From Deltaproteobacteria bacterium (lineage in GTDB: Bacteria > Myxococcota_A > Polyangia > Nannocystales > Nannocystaceae), in contig JADJEE010000001.1 of assembly GCA_016709225.1 (NCBI GenBank), positions 2,170,001-2,234,000 on the forward strand: a DNA stretch of 64,000 bases, written 5' to 3'. Both the position numbers and the translations under genes were made by a program. Positions 28,586 to 37,874 of this stretch are shown here, piece by piece (positions within the stretch are counted from its first letter, which is position 1; every line of letters begins with the position of its first letter). A model generated the notes under the pieces. That model was not told the DNA's origin and did not search any database. It saw only the letters and a program-made list of their open reading frames with translations.

Positions 28586-29299
28586 TCAGTAGCCCGCGCG
28601 GGCCTCGCTGCGGCGCCCCGGCAGCATGCCGCGGATCCACGGCGGGCCATCGGTGAAGAGGTGGTCGCGGACCGCCCGCACCGCACCACCGAAGCCGTTG
28701 GGGAACGCTCGCAGCAGCACGTCGAGGTGACCGTCGTCGGACTCCACGCCGTGCACGGTCACGAACGAGGACACCAACCCGAGCGCGCGGCGGATCGCCT
28801 TGTTCTTGCCGATCTTCGGGTGCTTCATCAGGTCGATCACCAGGCGGTTGCCGGTCGACTCGCCGAGCAGGCGGTTGAGCTTGGGCAGGTGCGCTGCCAG
28901 GTTGCCGCTCTTGGTCAGATCGAGCGCGCCCGACTTGATGAGCGCCGCGACCGGCGACTGCGCGTCGCCGAGCACGCGCAGCGTGGTGCCCTCGAGGCGG
29001 ACCTCGAGTCGCAGCTCCTCGGCGGAGAGCCGGATGCGCTCGATGAAGATCGAGGTCGATGCGCGCACGGTCGTGCCCATGAGGTCGAGCGTCGCCGCCA
29101 CGCGGATGCCCGGCGGATCGGGATCGATCTCGACGTCCTTGGGGCCGCCGTCACCGCCGCGGCCGGCCAGGAAGCGCAGCCCCGCGATGGGCATGCCGAA
29201 GCGCAGGCCGATCGCGTTTCGCATCACGCGGACGACCTCTTCGGGGTGCGAGCGGAGATAGGATGTCGCAGCTTCGAGCAGGGCTTGGCGGGCGGCCAT
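28586..29299 (-). CDS. Conserved hypothetical protein (237 aa)
   Basis: No recognised motif. The N-terminus is helical (ARQALLEAATSYLRSHPEEVVRVM), the middle is beta-rich with alternating hydrophobics (GIRVAATLDLMGTTVRAST, LRLEVRLEGTTLRVL), and the end is basic. No signal peptide, so cytoplasmic. The layout recalls lipid- or polymer-binding sheets, but I assign no function. TATGCT (29308-29313) lies 8 nt before the ATG. Convergent with the MACPF-like gene, only 10 bp apart. Confidence 0.7.
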   Translation of the reverse strand: MAARQALLEAATSYLRSHPEEVVRVMRNAIGLRFGMPIAGLRFLAGRGGDGGPKDVEIDPDPPGIRVAATLDLMGTTVRASTSIFIERIRLSAEELRLEVRLEGTTLRVLGDAQSPVAALIKSGALDLTKSGNLAAHLPKLNRLLGESTGNRLVIDLMKHPKIGKNKAIRRALGLVSSFVTVHGVESDDGHLDVLLRAFPNGFGGAVRAVRDHLFTDGPPWIRGMLPGRRSEARAGY

Positions 29300-29307
29300 C
29301 GCAGTCC

Positions 29308-29313
29308 AGCATA
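29308..29313 (-). promoter_or_regulatory. Putative -10 element (TATGCT) of the gene starting at 29299
   Basis: Ends 8 nt before the start codon, predicting an almost leaderless mRNA. Confidence 0.35.
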
Positions 29314-29546
29314 CGCCAAGCGGAGCCCGCTCGCGGGGGCCGTCGCCAGGCCCCTCGCGGTGCGGGCGAGGGTAACGGCGAGGGGACTTTGGCTCGCACG
29401 CCCGCGCGGAGCCAGAAGTCGCCGCGTCGCGCCGCGCTGCCCTGCCCTGCGCTGCCCCGCCCCCGCTGCACCCCCATGCGGCTGCGCTCCGATGCGGGCC
29501 GCGTCGGGCGGTGGCCGCCGACGCGCGCGCGTGTTACCGATCGGAT

Positions 29547-31229
29547 GTGGTGCGTGGTTCGACTCGGCTCGGCCGTCGGGCGGCGCGCGTGCACGCGGTG
29601 GTCGCCTGTGCATGCTGCTGCGCATGCACGCCGGAGCCCGGCTTCGGACCGCCGCCGATCGACAGCCTCGGTGCAGCGACCGGCGGCAGCGGCTCGAGCA
29701 CGGGCGCGAGCATCGACCCCGCGCCCGATCCATGCGCGGTCGCCGTGCCCGGCGATGGCGCGGACACGACCGCGGGCGCGTCCGACGGCGATGGCGGCTT
29801 CAAGTTCGACGTCGGCGGCCCCGACGGCAACATCGGCTTCGGACTGTCGTGCGACGACGTCGAGCACGCGCCGTCGAACCTGGGCTGTCGCTTCTGGGCG
29901 GTGGATCTCCCCAACGACGAGCGCGGCACCCCGATGTCGCCGCCAGCGGCCGATCAGCCCTTCGCGGTCGTGATCGCCAACGTCTCTGCGCTCGAGGACG
30001 CCCACGTCGAGATCTTCCTCGGCGACGACACCGAGGTGCTCGCGAGCGCCACCGTCGCACCGACCGAGACCACCACGCTCGCGCTCGGCAGCCACAACAT
30101 CCCCGCGGGTAGCTCGAGCGCGGGGCTCGCGGCGCTGCGCATCGAGAGCGACGTGCCGATCGCCGCCTATCAGTTCAACCCCGCCGGCAACGTGCTCGAG
30201 GTGTACTCGAACGACGCGTCGCTGCTGCTGCCGGAGCAGGCGCTCGGCACCGACTACGTCGCGACCACGGCCGACGGCGTGCTGCTGGGGATGAGTGCCA
30301 CCGATCCCGCGCCGGTCAATGCAGGCGCGTTCGTCACGGTGGTCGCGATCGTCGACGACACCGAGATCGAGATCGACGCCAGTGCGGCTTTGGTCGGCAA
30401 CCTGGTCTCACCGCTGGTGCTCGACCGCGGCCAGGTCGCGACCATCGTGTCCGACGTGGGCACCGGCGGTGGCGGCAACCTCTCCGGCACGACCGTGCAC
30501 GCCAGCGCACCGGTGGCGGTGTTCGCCGGCAACGTCGCGACCGCGATCCCGGCCGAGATCGACGGCTGCTGCGCCGACCACCTCGAGCACCAGCTGCTCC
30601 CCGCGACCGCGTGGGGCAGCCGCTACGCGGTCGCACCACCGCCGCACCCCGAGGGTTCTGGCGACGCGCCGGCGGTCTACCGCTTCGCGGCGGGCGAGCG
30701 CGGCAGCACGCTGTCGTACTGCCCCGCGCGCCCCGACGGTGCGCCCGACGAGCTCGCGCCCGGTGAGACCTTCGCGTTCACCACCGCCGTGCCCTTCACG
30801 GTGTTCGCCGACGATCGCGACGACGCCTTCGAGATCACGCGCTTCACCCTCAGCAACAGCGCGCTCGGGGACGGCGGTGCCGGCGACCCTGCGATGGTGA
30901 TCGTGACGCCGCTCGGGCAACACGAGCCGCGCTCGCTGTTCGTGGTGCCCGAGGGCTACGCGGCCAACTTCATCACCGTCGTGGTGCCGGGCGAGGGCGC
31001 GGTGCGCCTCGACGGCGAGCCCATCGAGGCCGCGTCGTTCGCCGCGCTCGGCATCGTCGATGGCGTGCAGCATCGCTACGCGCAGCTGCCGTTGTCCGCG
31101 GGCGCCCACACCCTCGAGGCCGAGGCCCCCGCCGACGTGACGGTGTACGGCATCGACGAGGCGGTGGGCTACGCGTTCGCGGGCGGCTCGGGGGTTCGGA
31201 TCCTCTCGGTGCCGCCGGCGGCTGGCTGA
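29547..31229 (+). CDS. IgGFc-binding-type surface lipoprotein
   Basis: 560 residues from GTG 29547. A short N-terminus with a Cys-rich lipobox (VACACCCAC) leads into a Gly/Ser/Thr linker. The main body (about 90-555) is an all-beta array matching the IgGFc-binding N-terminal family: FWAVDLPND, YQFNP, LLLPEQALGTDYVATT, FVTVVAI, then APVAVFAGNVATAIP, HQLLPATAWGSRYAV. In animals the domain binds the Fc part of IgG; in myxobacteria such proteins are common and probably bind other surface partners. Transcription is away from the gene at 28586. The start is uncertain by a few codons. Confidence 0.82.
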   Translation: MVRGSTRLGRRAARVHAVVACACCCACTPEPGFGPPPIDSLGAATGGSGSSTGASIDPAPDPCAVAVPGDGADTTAGASDGDGGFKFDVGGPDGNIGFGLSCDDVEHAPSNLGCRFWAVDLPNDERGTPMSPPAADQPFAVVIANVSALEDAHVEIFLGDDTEVLASATVAPTETTTLALGSHNIPAGSSSAGLAALRIESDVPIAAYQFNPAGNVLEVYSNDASLLLPEQALGTDYVATTADGVLLGMSATDPAPVNAGAFVTVVAIVDDTEIEIDASAALVGNLVSPLVLDRGQVATIVSDVGTGGGGNLSGTTVHASAPVAVFAGNVATAIPAEIDGCCADHLEHQLLPATAWGSRYAVAPPPHPEGSGDAPAVYRFAAGERGSTLSYCPARPDGAPDELAPGETFAFTTAVPFTVFADDRDDAFEITRFTLSNSALGDGGAGDPAMVIVTPLGQHEPRSLFVVPEGYAANFITVVVPGEGAVRLDGEPIEAASFAALGIVDGVQHRYAQLPLSAGAHTLEAEAPADVTVYGIDEAVGYAFAGGSGVRILSVPPAAG

Positions 31230-31413
31230 CGTCGAGCCCCCGCGGGTCGTCGGTCGGGGACCCGTGGTGCCGATCCCCCAGGTTGGAGCGATCCGCGAGA
31301 ATGCGGCGCGCGAGCGTGGGAACGGCGGGTACGTTGGGGGGCGTGTCGGTCGCTGGACGAAGTGGTTACCCTTTCGGAGCAGGGGTGGAGCGCGGGGGCG
31401 CTTTCGGACTTGG

Positions 31414-32949
31414 ATGACGAGCTTCGACCGTCGACAACAGCCGCGGATCGACTGGGCCGGTGACGCGGTCGCAGCATGGTCGGGTCACGAGCTGCGGCTG
31501 CGCGCGCTCGACCTCAGCATCGGCGGCGTCGCGGTCGAGACGAACTGGCAGGCGCAGCTCGGCGAGCGGCTGGGCCTGGTGCTCCACCTCGATGGCGAGC
31601 CGCTCGGAACCTGGGCCGAGGTCGCGTGGACGGCGGGCAACGACGAGCGCTGGACCTGGGGCCTGCGCTTCGTCGAGCTCGAGCCCCAGTCGCAGCAGCG
31701 CCTGGCATCCTTCGTCGATCGCTGCCTCGCGGTCGACATGCTCGACGCGCTCTACGAGGCGGCGCAGCAGCGCGATCGTCCCGTGCCCGACCTGTCGCGA
31801 CTCGGCGCCGTCGCACAGTTCGGCGAGCTCGACGACGTGCCGACGCAGATCTTCGGCCCCGAGCTCGCGGCCCAGGCCGCGGCCACGTTCCCGCTCGAGC
31901 CGCAGCCGCCCGATCGCAGCGACGCGACCGCCGAGATGGACATGGGCGCCACGCTGGTCGACGCCAAGGAGCCCCACGGCGACACCGTGCGCGTGCACAT
32001 GGACGAGATCTTCGCGGCGGCACGGGCCGCCGGGGTCACCAGCGACGCGCTCGCGAACGCGGCCGTCGAGTTCCCCACCCACGCCCACGCGCCCTTCGAC
32101 CCGGCGCAGGGCGGCGAGCTCGAGGACCCCTACCAACACTACGTGCAGGACGATCGCGCCAATCGGGTCGAGGCCGATGCGTGGCCGCGCTTCCCGGTGC
32201 ACCTCGAGCCGCTCGAGGTGGAGTCGATCGCGCGCGAGCCCTGTGGTGCCCCACTGACGATCGGCGCGTTCACGTTGGCGGGCGCCGCCGCGCTGCCCGT
32301 CGACGCGATCGCCGAGGACCCGTTCCTCGCCCGCGCGGTGTCCAAGCCTGCGGTCGAGGTCATGGCGCCGCAGGCGGTCGTGCCACCGCGTCGACCGACG
32401 CCGGCGCCCGCCCACCTGATGTCGGCGCCGGTGTTCGGCGGACCCGCAGCGGGCATCGATCCCGACGAGGGCGTCTCCGACGCGCCGTTCGTCGCGGCGG
32501 TGGCGACGGTCGATGCGGTGCCCAATCTGCCGATGCCGCCCGACGACGACGCGCTCGAGCTCGACGCCGGCGCCTTCGATCCGACCGCGCTGCTGGGCCC
32601 TGCGAGCGTCGGTGTCCCCGTGGCCGCGCCGCGCGGGCCCGACGAGATCGCCGCGCCCGTGGCCCCCGCCGCCGGACCGGGAACCATCGCCGCGTCGCTG
32701 CCGATCGAGCCACCGCCACCGCCGGGCGAGTCGTTGCTCGACATGAAGCGTCGACGCGTCGAAGAGCTGCTCAAGTCGGTGAAGCGGCGCCCGGTCAACA
32801 CGGCGTCCGACGCCGACGCCGACGCCAACGCGAGCAAGCGCGACACTGGCAAGCGCCGTGTGCTGCGGACGTTGCCGGTCGCCGACGCCGACACCGGCCT
32901 CAAGCGGCTCTACGACGACGCGCTGCGCGACGTCAACCGCGACGAGTAG
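31414..32949 (+). CDS. PilZ-domain protein with long disordered tail
   Basis: 511 residues. PilZ domain at residues 5-110: RRQQPR (R7 and R11) and DLSIGG (33-38) are the two c-di-GMP-binding motifs. The rest is mostly Ala/Pro/acidic, with a helical patch near DMLDALYEAAQQRDR and a basic end (KRRRVEELLKSVKRR). It is a probable cytoplasmic c-di-GMP effector, perhaps in motility, polysaccharide or development. No cyclase or phosphodiesterase is nearby. ATG 31414 starts right at the domain. Convergent with the ECF gene ending at 32969. Confidence 0.85.
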   Translation: MTSFDRRQQPRIDWAGDAVAAWSGHELRLRALDLSIGGVAVETNWQAQLGERLGLVLHLDGEPLGTWAEVAWTAGNDERWTWGLRFVELEPQSQQRLASFVDRCLAVDMLDALYEAAQQRDRPVPDLSRLGAVAQFGELDDVPTQIFGPELAAQAAATFPLEPQPPDRSDATAEMDMGATLVDAKEPHGDTVRVHMDEIFAAARAAGVTSDALANAAVEFPTHAHAPFDPAQGGELEDPYQHYVQDDRANRVEADAWPRFPVHLEPLEVESIAREPCGAPLTIGAFTLAGAAALPVDAIAEDPFLARAVSKPAVEVMAPQAVVPPRRPTPAPAHLMSAPVFGGPAAGIDPDEGVSDAPFVAAVATVDAVPNLPMPPDDDALELDAGAFDPTALLGPASVGVPVAAPRGPDEIAAPVAPAAGPGTIAASLPIEPPPPPGESLLDMKRRRVEELLKSVKRRPVNTASDADADANASKRDTGKRRVLRTLPVADADTGLKRLYDDALRDVNRDE

Positions 32950-32968
32950 TGCCCGACGCGCGCGGACG

Positions 32969-33586
32969 TCAGCGCTCGTCGGCGAACATCGCCTGGACCT
33001 GCTCGGCCCACTCGTCGAGCTGCATCGAGGTCGAGCGGCGCAGCTCGGGCGTGCTCGCGAGGTGGTCCAGCTGCAGGCGCACCTGCTCCAGCCCCCGACG
33101 CAAGCGGCTGCGCACGGTGCCGAGGGGGATCGCGAGGGCGGCGGCGAGTTCGGGCGCGTGCAACCCCTCGAAGTAGTACAGCTCGAGGGCGATCTGCAGA
33201 TCGAGGGGGATCCGCCGTAGCGCCTGCAGGAGGAGCTCGTGCTCGCGCGTGCGGCCCAGGGCCGCGCTGGGGCTGAGCCCGGCGGCGGCCACCGAATCGA
33301 CCTCCGGATCGAGGGCTGCGCCCCGGCGCTGGCGCACGCGCAGCCGATCGATCAGCTTGCTGCGCGCGACCGCGAAGAGATAGCCGCGGAATCCCTGCGA
33401 CGGGTCCACTCGGTCCTTGGCGCCGACGCAGGCGACGAAGGTCTGCTGGACCAGCTCCTCGTGATCGTCGTCGATCTTGCTGGCGAAGAAGCGGCGCACG
33501 GCCTCGAAGTGGCGATCGAAGAGTTCGCTGCCGGCGCCGCGATCGCCGGCGCGCCAGGCCTCGAGCAGCTCGCCGTCACTCGCCAC
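32969..33586 (-). CDS. ECF-type RNA polymerase sigma factor
   Basis: 205 residues from GTG 33586. Region 2: ELFDRHFEAVRRFFASKI, then EELVQQTFVACVGAKD and GYLFAVARSKLIDRLR. Region 4: LLQALRRIPLDLQIALELYY then APELAAALAIPLGTVRSRLRR. Close in sequence to the factor at 39209. It diverges over 73 bp from a TPR kinase, the same arrangement as at 13598/13650, and no anti-sigma gene is adjacent. TAAGCT (33594-33599) lies 7 nt before the start. Confidence 0.88.
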   Translation of the reverse strand: MASDGELLEAWRAGDRGAGSELFDRHFEAVRRFFASKIDDDHEELVQQTFVACVGAKDRVDPSQGFRGYLFAVARSKLIDRLRVRQRRGAALDPEVDSVAAAGLSPSAALGRTREHELLLQALRRIPLDLQIALELYYFEGLHAPELAAALAIPLGTVRSRLRRGLEQVRLQLDHLASTPELRRSTSMQLDEWAEQVQAMFADER

Positions 33587-33593
33587 CGGCGAC

Positions 33594-33599
33594 AGCTTA
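33594..33599 (-). promoter_or_regulatory. Putative -10 element (TAAGCT) of the ECF gene
   Basis: 7 nt before the GTG at 33586; a possible -35 (TTCGAT) lies 16 bp upstream. On the other strand TAGCAT (33637-33642) lies 17 nt before the kinase ATG. Confidence 0.35.
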
Positions 33600-33659
33600 T
33601 CAGGCTCCTGCAGTGATCGAATCCCGCCCGGCGCCGTAGCATGCGCACAGAGCCTGCGC

Positions 33660-36512
33660 ATGCCCGGCCCCGTTCCCATGCTCGAGCGCGTGCTCGCCGA
33701 GGCGGCCACCCGCGAGACCACCGCCGGCGCGACGCCGGCGGTGGTGTGCGACGCGCTCGAGGGGGCGCTGATGCGCTCGCGCATCCGCGGGACGCTGTTC
33801 GGCGATCCGGTGCAGCCACCAACATTCGGCCACTACGTGGTCGAGCGGCCGCTCGGACGCGGTGGCATGGCCACCGTGTTCGTCGCGCGCGACGTCCGAC
33901 TCCGACGTCGCGTGGCGCTCAAGCTGCTGACCTTCGACGGCGCCGAGGACCCCCACCGTCGACAGCGCATCCTCGACGAGGCTCGGGCCGCGGCCGCCGT
34001 CGCGCACGATCACATCGTGCGGATCTTCGAGGTCGGCCACGCGATCGGCAGCGCCGGCGCACGCCGGGCCTTCATCGCGATGGAGCTGCTGGACGGCTGC
34101 AACCTTCGCACGTGGGTCGCGACCCGAGCCCCACGCACCGCCGAGGTCGTGGCTGCCTACGCGCAGGCGGCCCGTGGGCTCGCGGCGGCCCACCGCGCAG
34201 GGATCGTGCACGGCGACTTCAAGGCCGACAACGCGATGATCGACGGGCGTGGTCACGTGCGCGTGCTCGACTTCGGGCTTGCGCGCGTGATGGGACGCGA
34301 CACGCTGCCGATGCTCGATGTCGAGGGCGACACGACCCCGGCCGAGACCACGCCGCGGGGCATCGCCGGGACGCCGGCCTACATGGCCCCCGAGCTGTTC
34401 TTCGGCGCGCCGCCGGATGCCCGCAGCGATCAGTGGGCGTTGTGCGCGTCGCTGTACGAGGCGCTGGTGGGGCAGCTGCCGTTTCACGCGCCGTCGGCGT
34501 GGGGCCAGCCGCCCCACTCACCCGACACGCTGCCGCGTTCGGTCGCCGCCGCGCTCGCGCGGGGGCTCGACACCGACCCGCGCCGACGCCACGACGATCT
34601 CGACGCGCTCGCGCGCGCGCTCACCCGCCCACAGGGTCGACACCCCTGGCGAATCGCCGGCGTCGGCGTGCTCGCGACGGCGCTGCTCGTGGCCACCCGT
34701 GGCGACGATCCCTGTGCTCGCATCGGCGTCGACGATCTTCCATGGGGTCCCGAGGATGCCGCTGCGATCCGCACTGCGATGACTGCGGTGTCATCCGAGC
34801 TCGCGGCCGATGCCGACGCCGTGCTCGAACGGCTCGACCGGCACGCCACCGCGTGGGTCGACGGCGCGCGGCAACGGTGCGAGGCCACCCCGATCGACGC
34901 CGACCTCGGCCAGGAGCGCTGCGCGCGATCCCAGCGGCGGCGCTTCGCCGCCACTGTCGCGGCGCTGCGGGACGCCGGTGCCCGCGAGGCCGCGGCCGCG
35001 CGCGCGTGGGTGCTGCAGTGGCCTGACATCGGGAACTGCGACGACCTCGACGAGACGGTGACACGATCACCCGACGACGCCACCGCGGTCGACGCCATCG
35101 AAGCCGAACTCGACATCGCGCGCGTCGAGCTCGAGCTCGGGCGCACCGGCGTCGAGCCGCTGATGCGACTGCGCGACCGCGCGGCGGCCATCGGCGATGG
35201 CCCCCTGCTGGCCACCGTCGAGGCCGAGCTCGGCCGGGCCGCCACGGTCGTCGACGACGGCAGCGGTGCCGCGCTGCTCGAGCACGCCCACGCGCTGGCG
35301 ATCACCCACGGACTCGACGCGCTGGCAACCCGCACCGCGCTGGATCTCGCGCTGTTCCACGCCACGCAGACCCTCGAGCTCGAGCAGGCCGAGCGATGGC
35401 TGCGCGAGGCCGACAGCCGCGATCACGACGACCACCGCGACCACGCCGACCCGCGATTCGGAATCGGCTTCGCGATCGCGTTCGGACGCAACGATCTCTC
35501 GCGCGCGCAGGGTTTCGCCGCCGCAGCGCTCGCCGACGCCGAGCGGCGCTGTCCGGACGGCTGCGCCGACACCGTCGCCGCGCTGCTCGACCTCGCCCGC
35601 ATCGACTGGCAGCGCGACGAGATCGACGCCGCGCTGGCGCTCACGCGGCGCGCCGACGGTATCGCGCGCGCCGGGCTCGGACGCTGGCACCCCGCCAGCG
35701 GCGACGTGGCCTACCTCATGGGCCGCCTCCTGCTCGAGCACGGCGACGTCGAGCGCGGCGTCGCCGTGCTCGAGGATCTGCTGCACGTGCGCTCGATGAC
35801 CGCGGCGTCGACCAGTCCGACGATCGTCGCGACGCGCTTCGCCCTCGCGCAGGCGTGGCGCGCCGCCGGCGATCCCGCCCGCGCGGCGGCGGCCCTCGAC
35901 CGCGTCATCGACGACGCGCGGCACATCGACCTGTGGTCGTACGAAGTACTCGCGCTGGGTGAGCGGGCGTCGGTCGCCGCCGCCGTCGGCGATCTGCAGG
36001 GCGCCGCCCGCATGGCCCAGATCGCCCTCGAGGTCGCCGAGGCGGGCTACGGCAGCGACCACCCCGATGTCGCGATGCTGCAGAAGAACCTCGCGGTGCA
36101 CCTGGGCCGCGTCGGACGCCACGACGCGGCCTTGCTGGCCGCGCAGCGCGGATGGGCCACCTGGAAGCGCGCCTCCCCCACCGCCAGCCGGCAGGATGTC
36201 GCCTACCTGCAGGTGCTCGGCAGCGCGTTCGTGGGCGTCGACCGCATCGACGACGGCATCGACACGTTGCGCGCAGGCCTCGAGGCGGGCAGCCGCGCGC
36301 CGATCGGACGCAGCGGCGTCCGTGCGCACCGCGAACTCGCCGACGCGCTGCGCCGACGCGGACGCGACGACGACGCGGCCATGACGCTCGAGCTCGGTCG
36401 CGCGCGTTGCCGCGAGCTGCCGGCGTCGCAACAGGTCGCGGCCACCTGCGACGTCCTGACCGACGGGGAAATCGACGGGCCAGGAGTGATCCTTCGCGGC
36501 CGGGCGCCGTAG
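33660..36512 (+). CDS. Ser/Thr kinase with TPR tail, non-RD type
   Basis: 950 residues. Kinase domain about 58-325: Gly loop GRGGMA, Lys88, catalytic loop HGDFKADN (184-191), DFG (204-206), GTPAYMAPEL. The Arg of HRD is Gly, so it is a non-RD kinase whose activation loop is probably not controlled in the usual way; the catalytic Asp186 and Lys188 remain. Membrane helix at 331-347. The tail (350-950) has TPR-like helices, including the unit GDVAYLMGRLLLEHGDVERG, and an early cysteine pair (DDPCARIG, RQRCEAT). It diverges from the ECF factor at 33586. ATG 33660 is preferred over an out-of-frame ATG at 33641. Confidence 0.9.
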   Translation: MPGPVPMLERVLAEAATRETTAGATPAVVCDALEGALMRSRIRGTLFGDPVQPPTFGHYVVERPLGRGGMATVFVARDVRLRRRVALKLLTFDGAEDPHRRQRILDEARAAAAVAHDHIVRIFEVGHAIGSAGARRAFIAMELLDGCNLRTWVATRAPRTAEVVAAYAQAARGLAAAHRAGIVHGDFKADNAMIDGRGHVRVLDFGLARVMGRDTLPMLDVEGDTTPAETTPRGIAGTPAYMAPELFFGAPPDARSDQWALCASLYEALVGQLPFHAPSAWGQPPHSPDTLPRSVAAALARGLDTDPRRRHDDLDALARALTRPQGRHPWRIAGVGVLATALLVATRGDDPCARIGVDDLPWGPEDAAAIRTAMTAVSSELAADADAVLERLDRHATAWVDGARQRCEATPIDADLGQERCARSQRRRFAATVAALRDAGAREAAAARAWVLQWPDIGNCDDLDETVTRSPDDATAVDAIEAELDIARVELELGRTGVEPLMRLRDRAAAIGDGPLLATVEAELGRAATVVDDGSGAALLEHAHALAITHGLDALATRTALDLALFHATQTLELEQAERWLREADSRDHDDHRDHADPRFGIGFAIAFGRNDLSRAQGFAAAALADAERRCPDGCADTVAALLDLARIDWQRDEIDAALALTRRADGIARAGLGRWHPASGDVAYLMGRLLLEHGDVERGVAVLEDLLHVRSMTAASTSPTIVATRFALAQAWRAAGDPARAAAALDRVIDDARHIDLWSYEVLALGERASVAAAVGDLQGAARMAQIALEVAEAGYGSDHPDVAMLQKNLAVHLGRVGRHDAALLAAQRGWATWKRASPTASRQDVAYLQVLGSAFVGVDRIDDGIDTLRAGLEAGSRAPIGRSGVRAHRELADALRRRGRDDDAAMTLELGRARCRELPASQQVAATCDVLTDGEIDGPGVILRGRAP

Positions 36513-36520
36513 TTCGAGGC

Positions 36521-37858
36521 GTGACATCGTCGTCGCTGCGTCCCCTTCGCCACCTGTCGTCATCGCTATTCGTCGCGACGGTGCTCGCCTGCTACCAGCG
36601 TCCGGACCTCGCAAAGATCAACGCGAGTGGCACCGGCGGCACGTCGACGGGCAGCACGACCTCGCTCGACGCGGCATCGTCGGGCGGCGGCGAAGCCAGC
36701 ACGTCGAGCAGCGGCGACGGGGGCACGTCGAGCGGCGGCGTCGACCCGAGCACGTCGAGTAGCGGCGGCGGCGGCCCGGATCCGCGGGGTTGCACCGTCG
36801 ACACCGACTGCGACGATCAGAGCCCGTGCTCCGAGGACCGCTGCGAGGCCGGCAGCTGCACCCACGCCCCCGCCGACGCGCCGGGCTGCGCCTGCGACGA
36901 TGTCACCGACTGCGAAGCCCTGCCGCCGTCGGGCGACTGCGGGACGCGGCGCTGCGCCGACGGGACGTGCCTGTTCGAGCTCGCCGACGCCGGTGAGCCG
37001 GTGCCCCCTTCGCAGCAGACCGCCGGCGACTGCCAGCGCGTCGTGTGCGATGGACTCGGGCAGAGCGTCGCCGAGTTCGATGATGCCGACGTGCCCATCG
37101 ACGGCCTCGAGTGCACCGACGACCGCTGCGAGGCCGGCGTCGGCGCGAATCCTCCGGTCGCCGCCGACGAGCCCTGCGCCGCCGGCAGCTGCGATGGCGC
37201 CGGCGCATGCGTGGGCTGCTCGGTCGCCGCGGACTGCGGGACGAGTGACGCCCCCTGCCTCGAGCTCACCTGTGTGGCGGGCGTCTGCGGCGTGGTGCCG
37301 CGTGCCGCCGACACACCGTGCGACGGTGGCGTGTGCGACGGCGACGGGGCCTGCGTGGCGTGCAACGTTGCGACGCAGTGCCCGGCCGCAGCGGCATGCA
37401 TGGTCGCGACATGCGTCGATCACGTCTGTGGATTCAGCCCCGCCGATGCCGGCACCACCTGCAACGACGGCCTCTACTGCACGCTGGTCGATGCCTGCAA
37501 CGGCGCTGGCAGCTGCGGGGGCACCGGCTCCCCGTGCCCGGGGGCCGACGGCGACAACAACTGCAACGAGTCGTGCAACGAGGCTACCGACAGCTGCAAC
37601 GCCCACGACCCGGTGAACTCGCCCTGCAACGACGCCGCGTTCTGCACCGCGACCGATCGCTGCAACGCCGCGGGGATCTGCGTCGGCACCGGCTCACCGT
37701 GCCCCGGCCCCGATGGCGACCCCGACTGCAGCGAGAGCTGCAACGAGGCCAGCGACAGCTGCAATGCCTCGGATCCCGCGGGCACCGACTGCGGCGGTGA
37801 GTGCAACACCTGCGGCGGCGGCGTGTGCCACGTCTACGGCCCCGGGCAGTGCCCGTGA
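36521..37858 (+). CDS. Cys-rich repeat lipoprotein
   Basis: 445 residues from GTG 36521. The signal peptide ends in a lipobox (TVLAC), followed by a Ser/Gly/Thr spacer (about 33-88). The rest is rich in Cys, Asp and Gly in short units such as CTDDRCEAG, GSCDGAGACVGC, GVCDGDGACVAC. The last 110 residues are two tandem 55-residue repeats. The pattern resembles calcium- or disulfide-stabilised surface stalks of myxobacteria. Function unknown. It starts 8 bp after the kinase stop, so co-transcription with the kinase is possible. Confidence 0.8.
   Translation: MTSSSLRPLRHLSSSLFVATVLACYQRPDLAKINASGTGGTSTGSTTSLDAASSGGGEASTSSSGDGGTSSGGVDPSTSSSGGGGPDPRGCTVDTDCDDQSPCSEDRCEAGSCTHAPADAPGCACDDVTDCEALPPSGDCGTRRCADGTCLFELADAGEPVPPSQQTAGDCQRVVCDGLGQSVAEFDDADVPIDGLECTDDRCEAGVGANPPVAADEPCAAGSCDGAGACVGCSVAADCGTSDAPCLELTCVAGVCGVVPRAADTPCDGGVCDGDGACVACNVATQCPAAAACMVATCVDHVCGFSPADAGTTCNDGLYCTLVDACNGAGSCGGTGSPCPGADGDNNCNESCNEATDSCNAHDPVNSPCNDAAFCTATDRCNAAGICVGTGSPCPGPDGDPDCSESCNEASDSCNASDPAGTDCGGECNTCGGGVCHVYGPGQCP
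37460..37789 (+). repeat. Two tandem 165-bp coding repeats
   Basis: Copies at 37460-37624 and 37625-37789 each encode 55 residues, from CND to the residue before the next Cys, sharing GTGSPCPG, SCNEA and DSCNA. All ten cysteines per unit align. The DNA copies have diverged, so this is an old internal duplication. Confidence 0.85.
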
Positions 37859-37874
37859 CGACCGACGAAGCCTG

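Noticed and set aside
29341..29400. Nested CCCTCGC/GCGAGGG inverted repeats as a terminator
   Set aside because: Loops are long, several pairings compete, and there is no T-run. It lies upstream of two divergent genes where a terminator is not needed.
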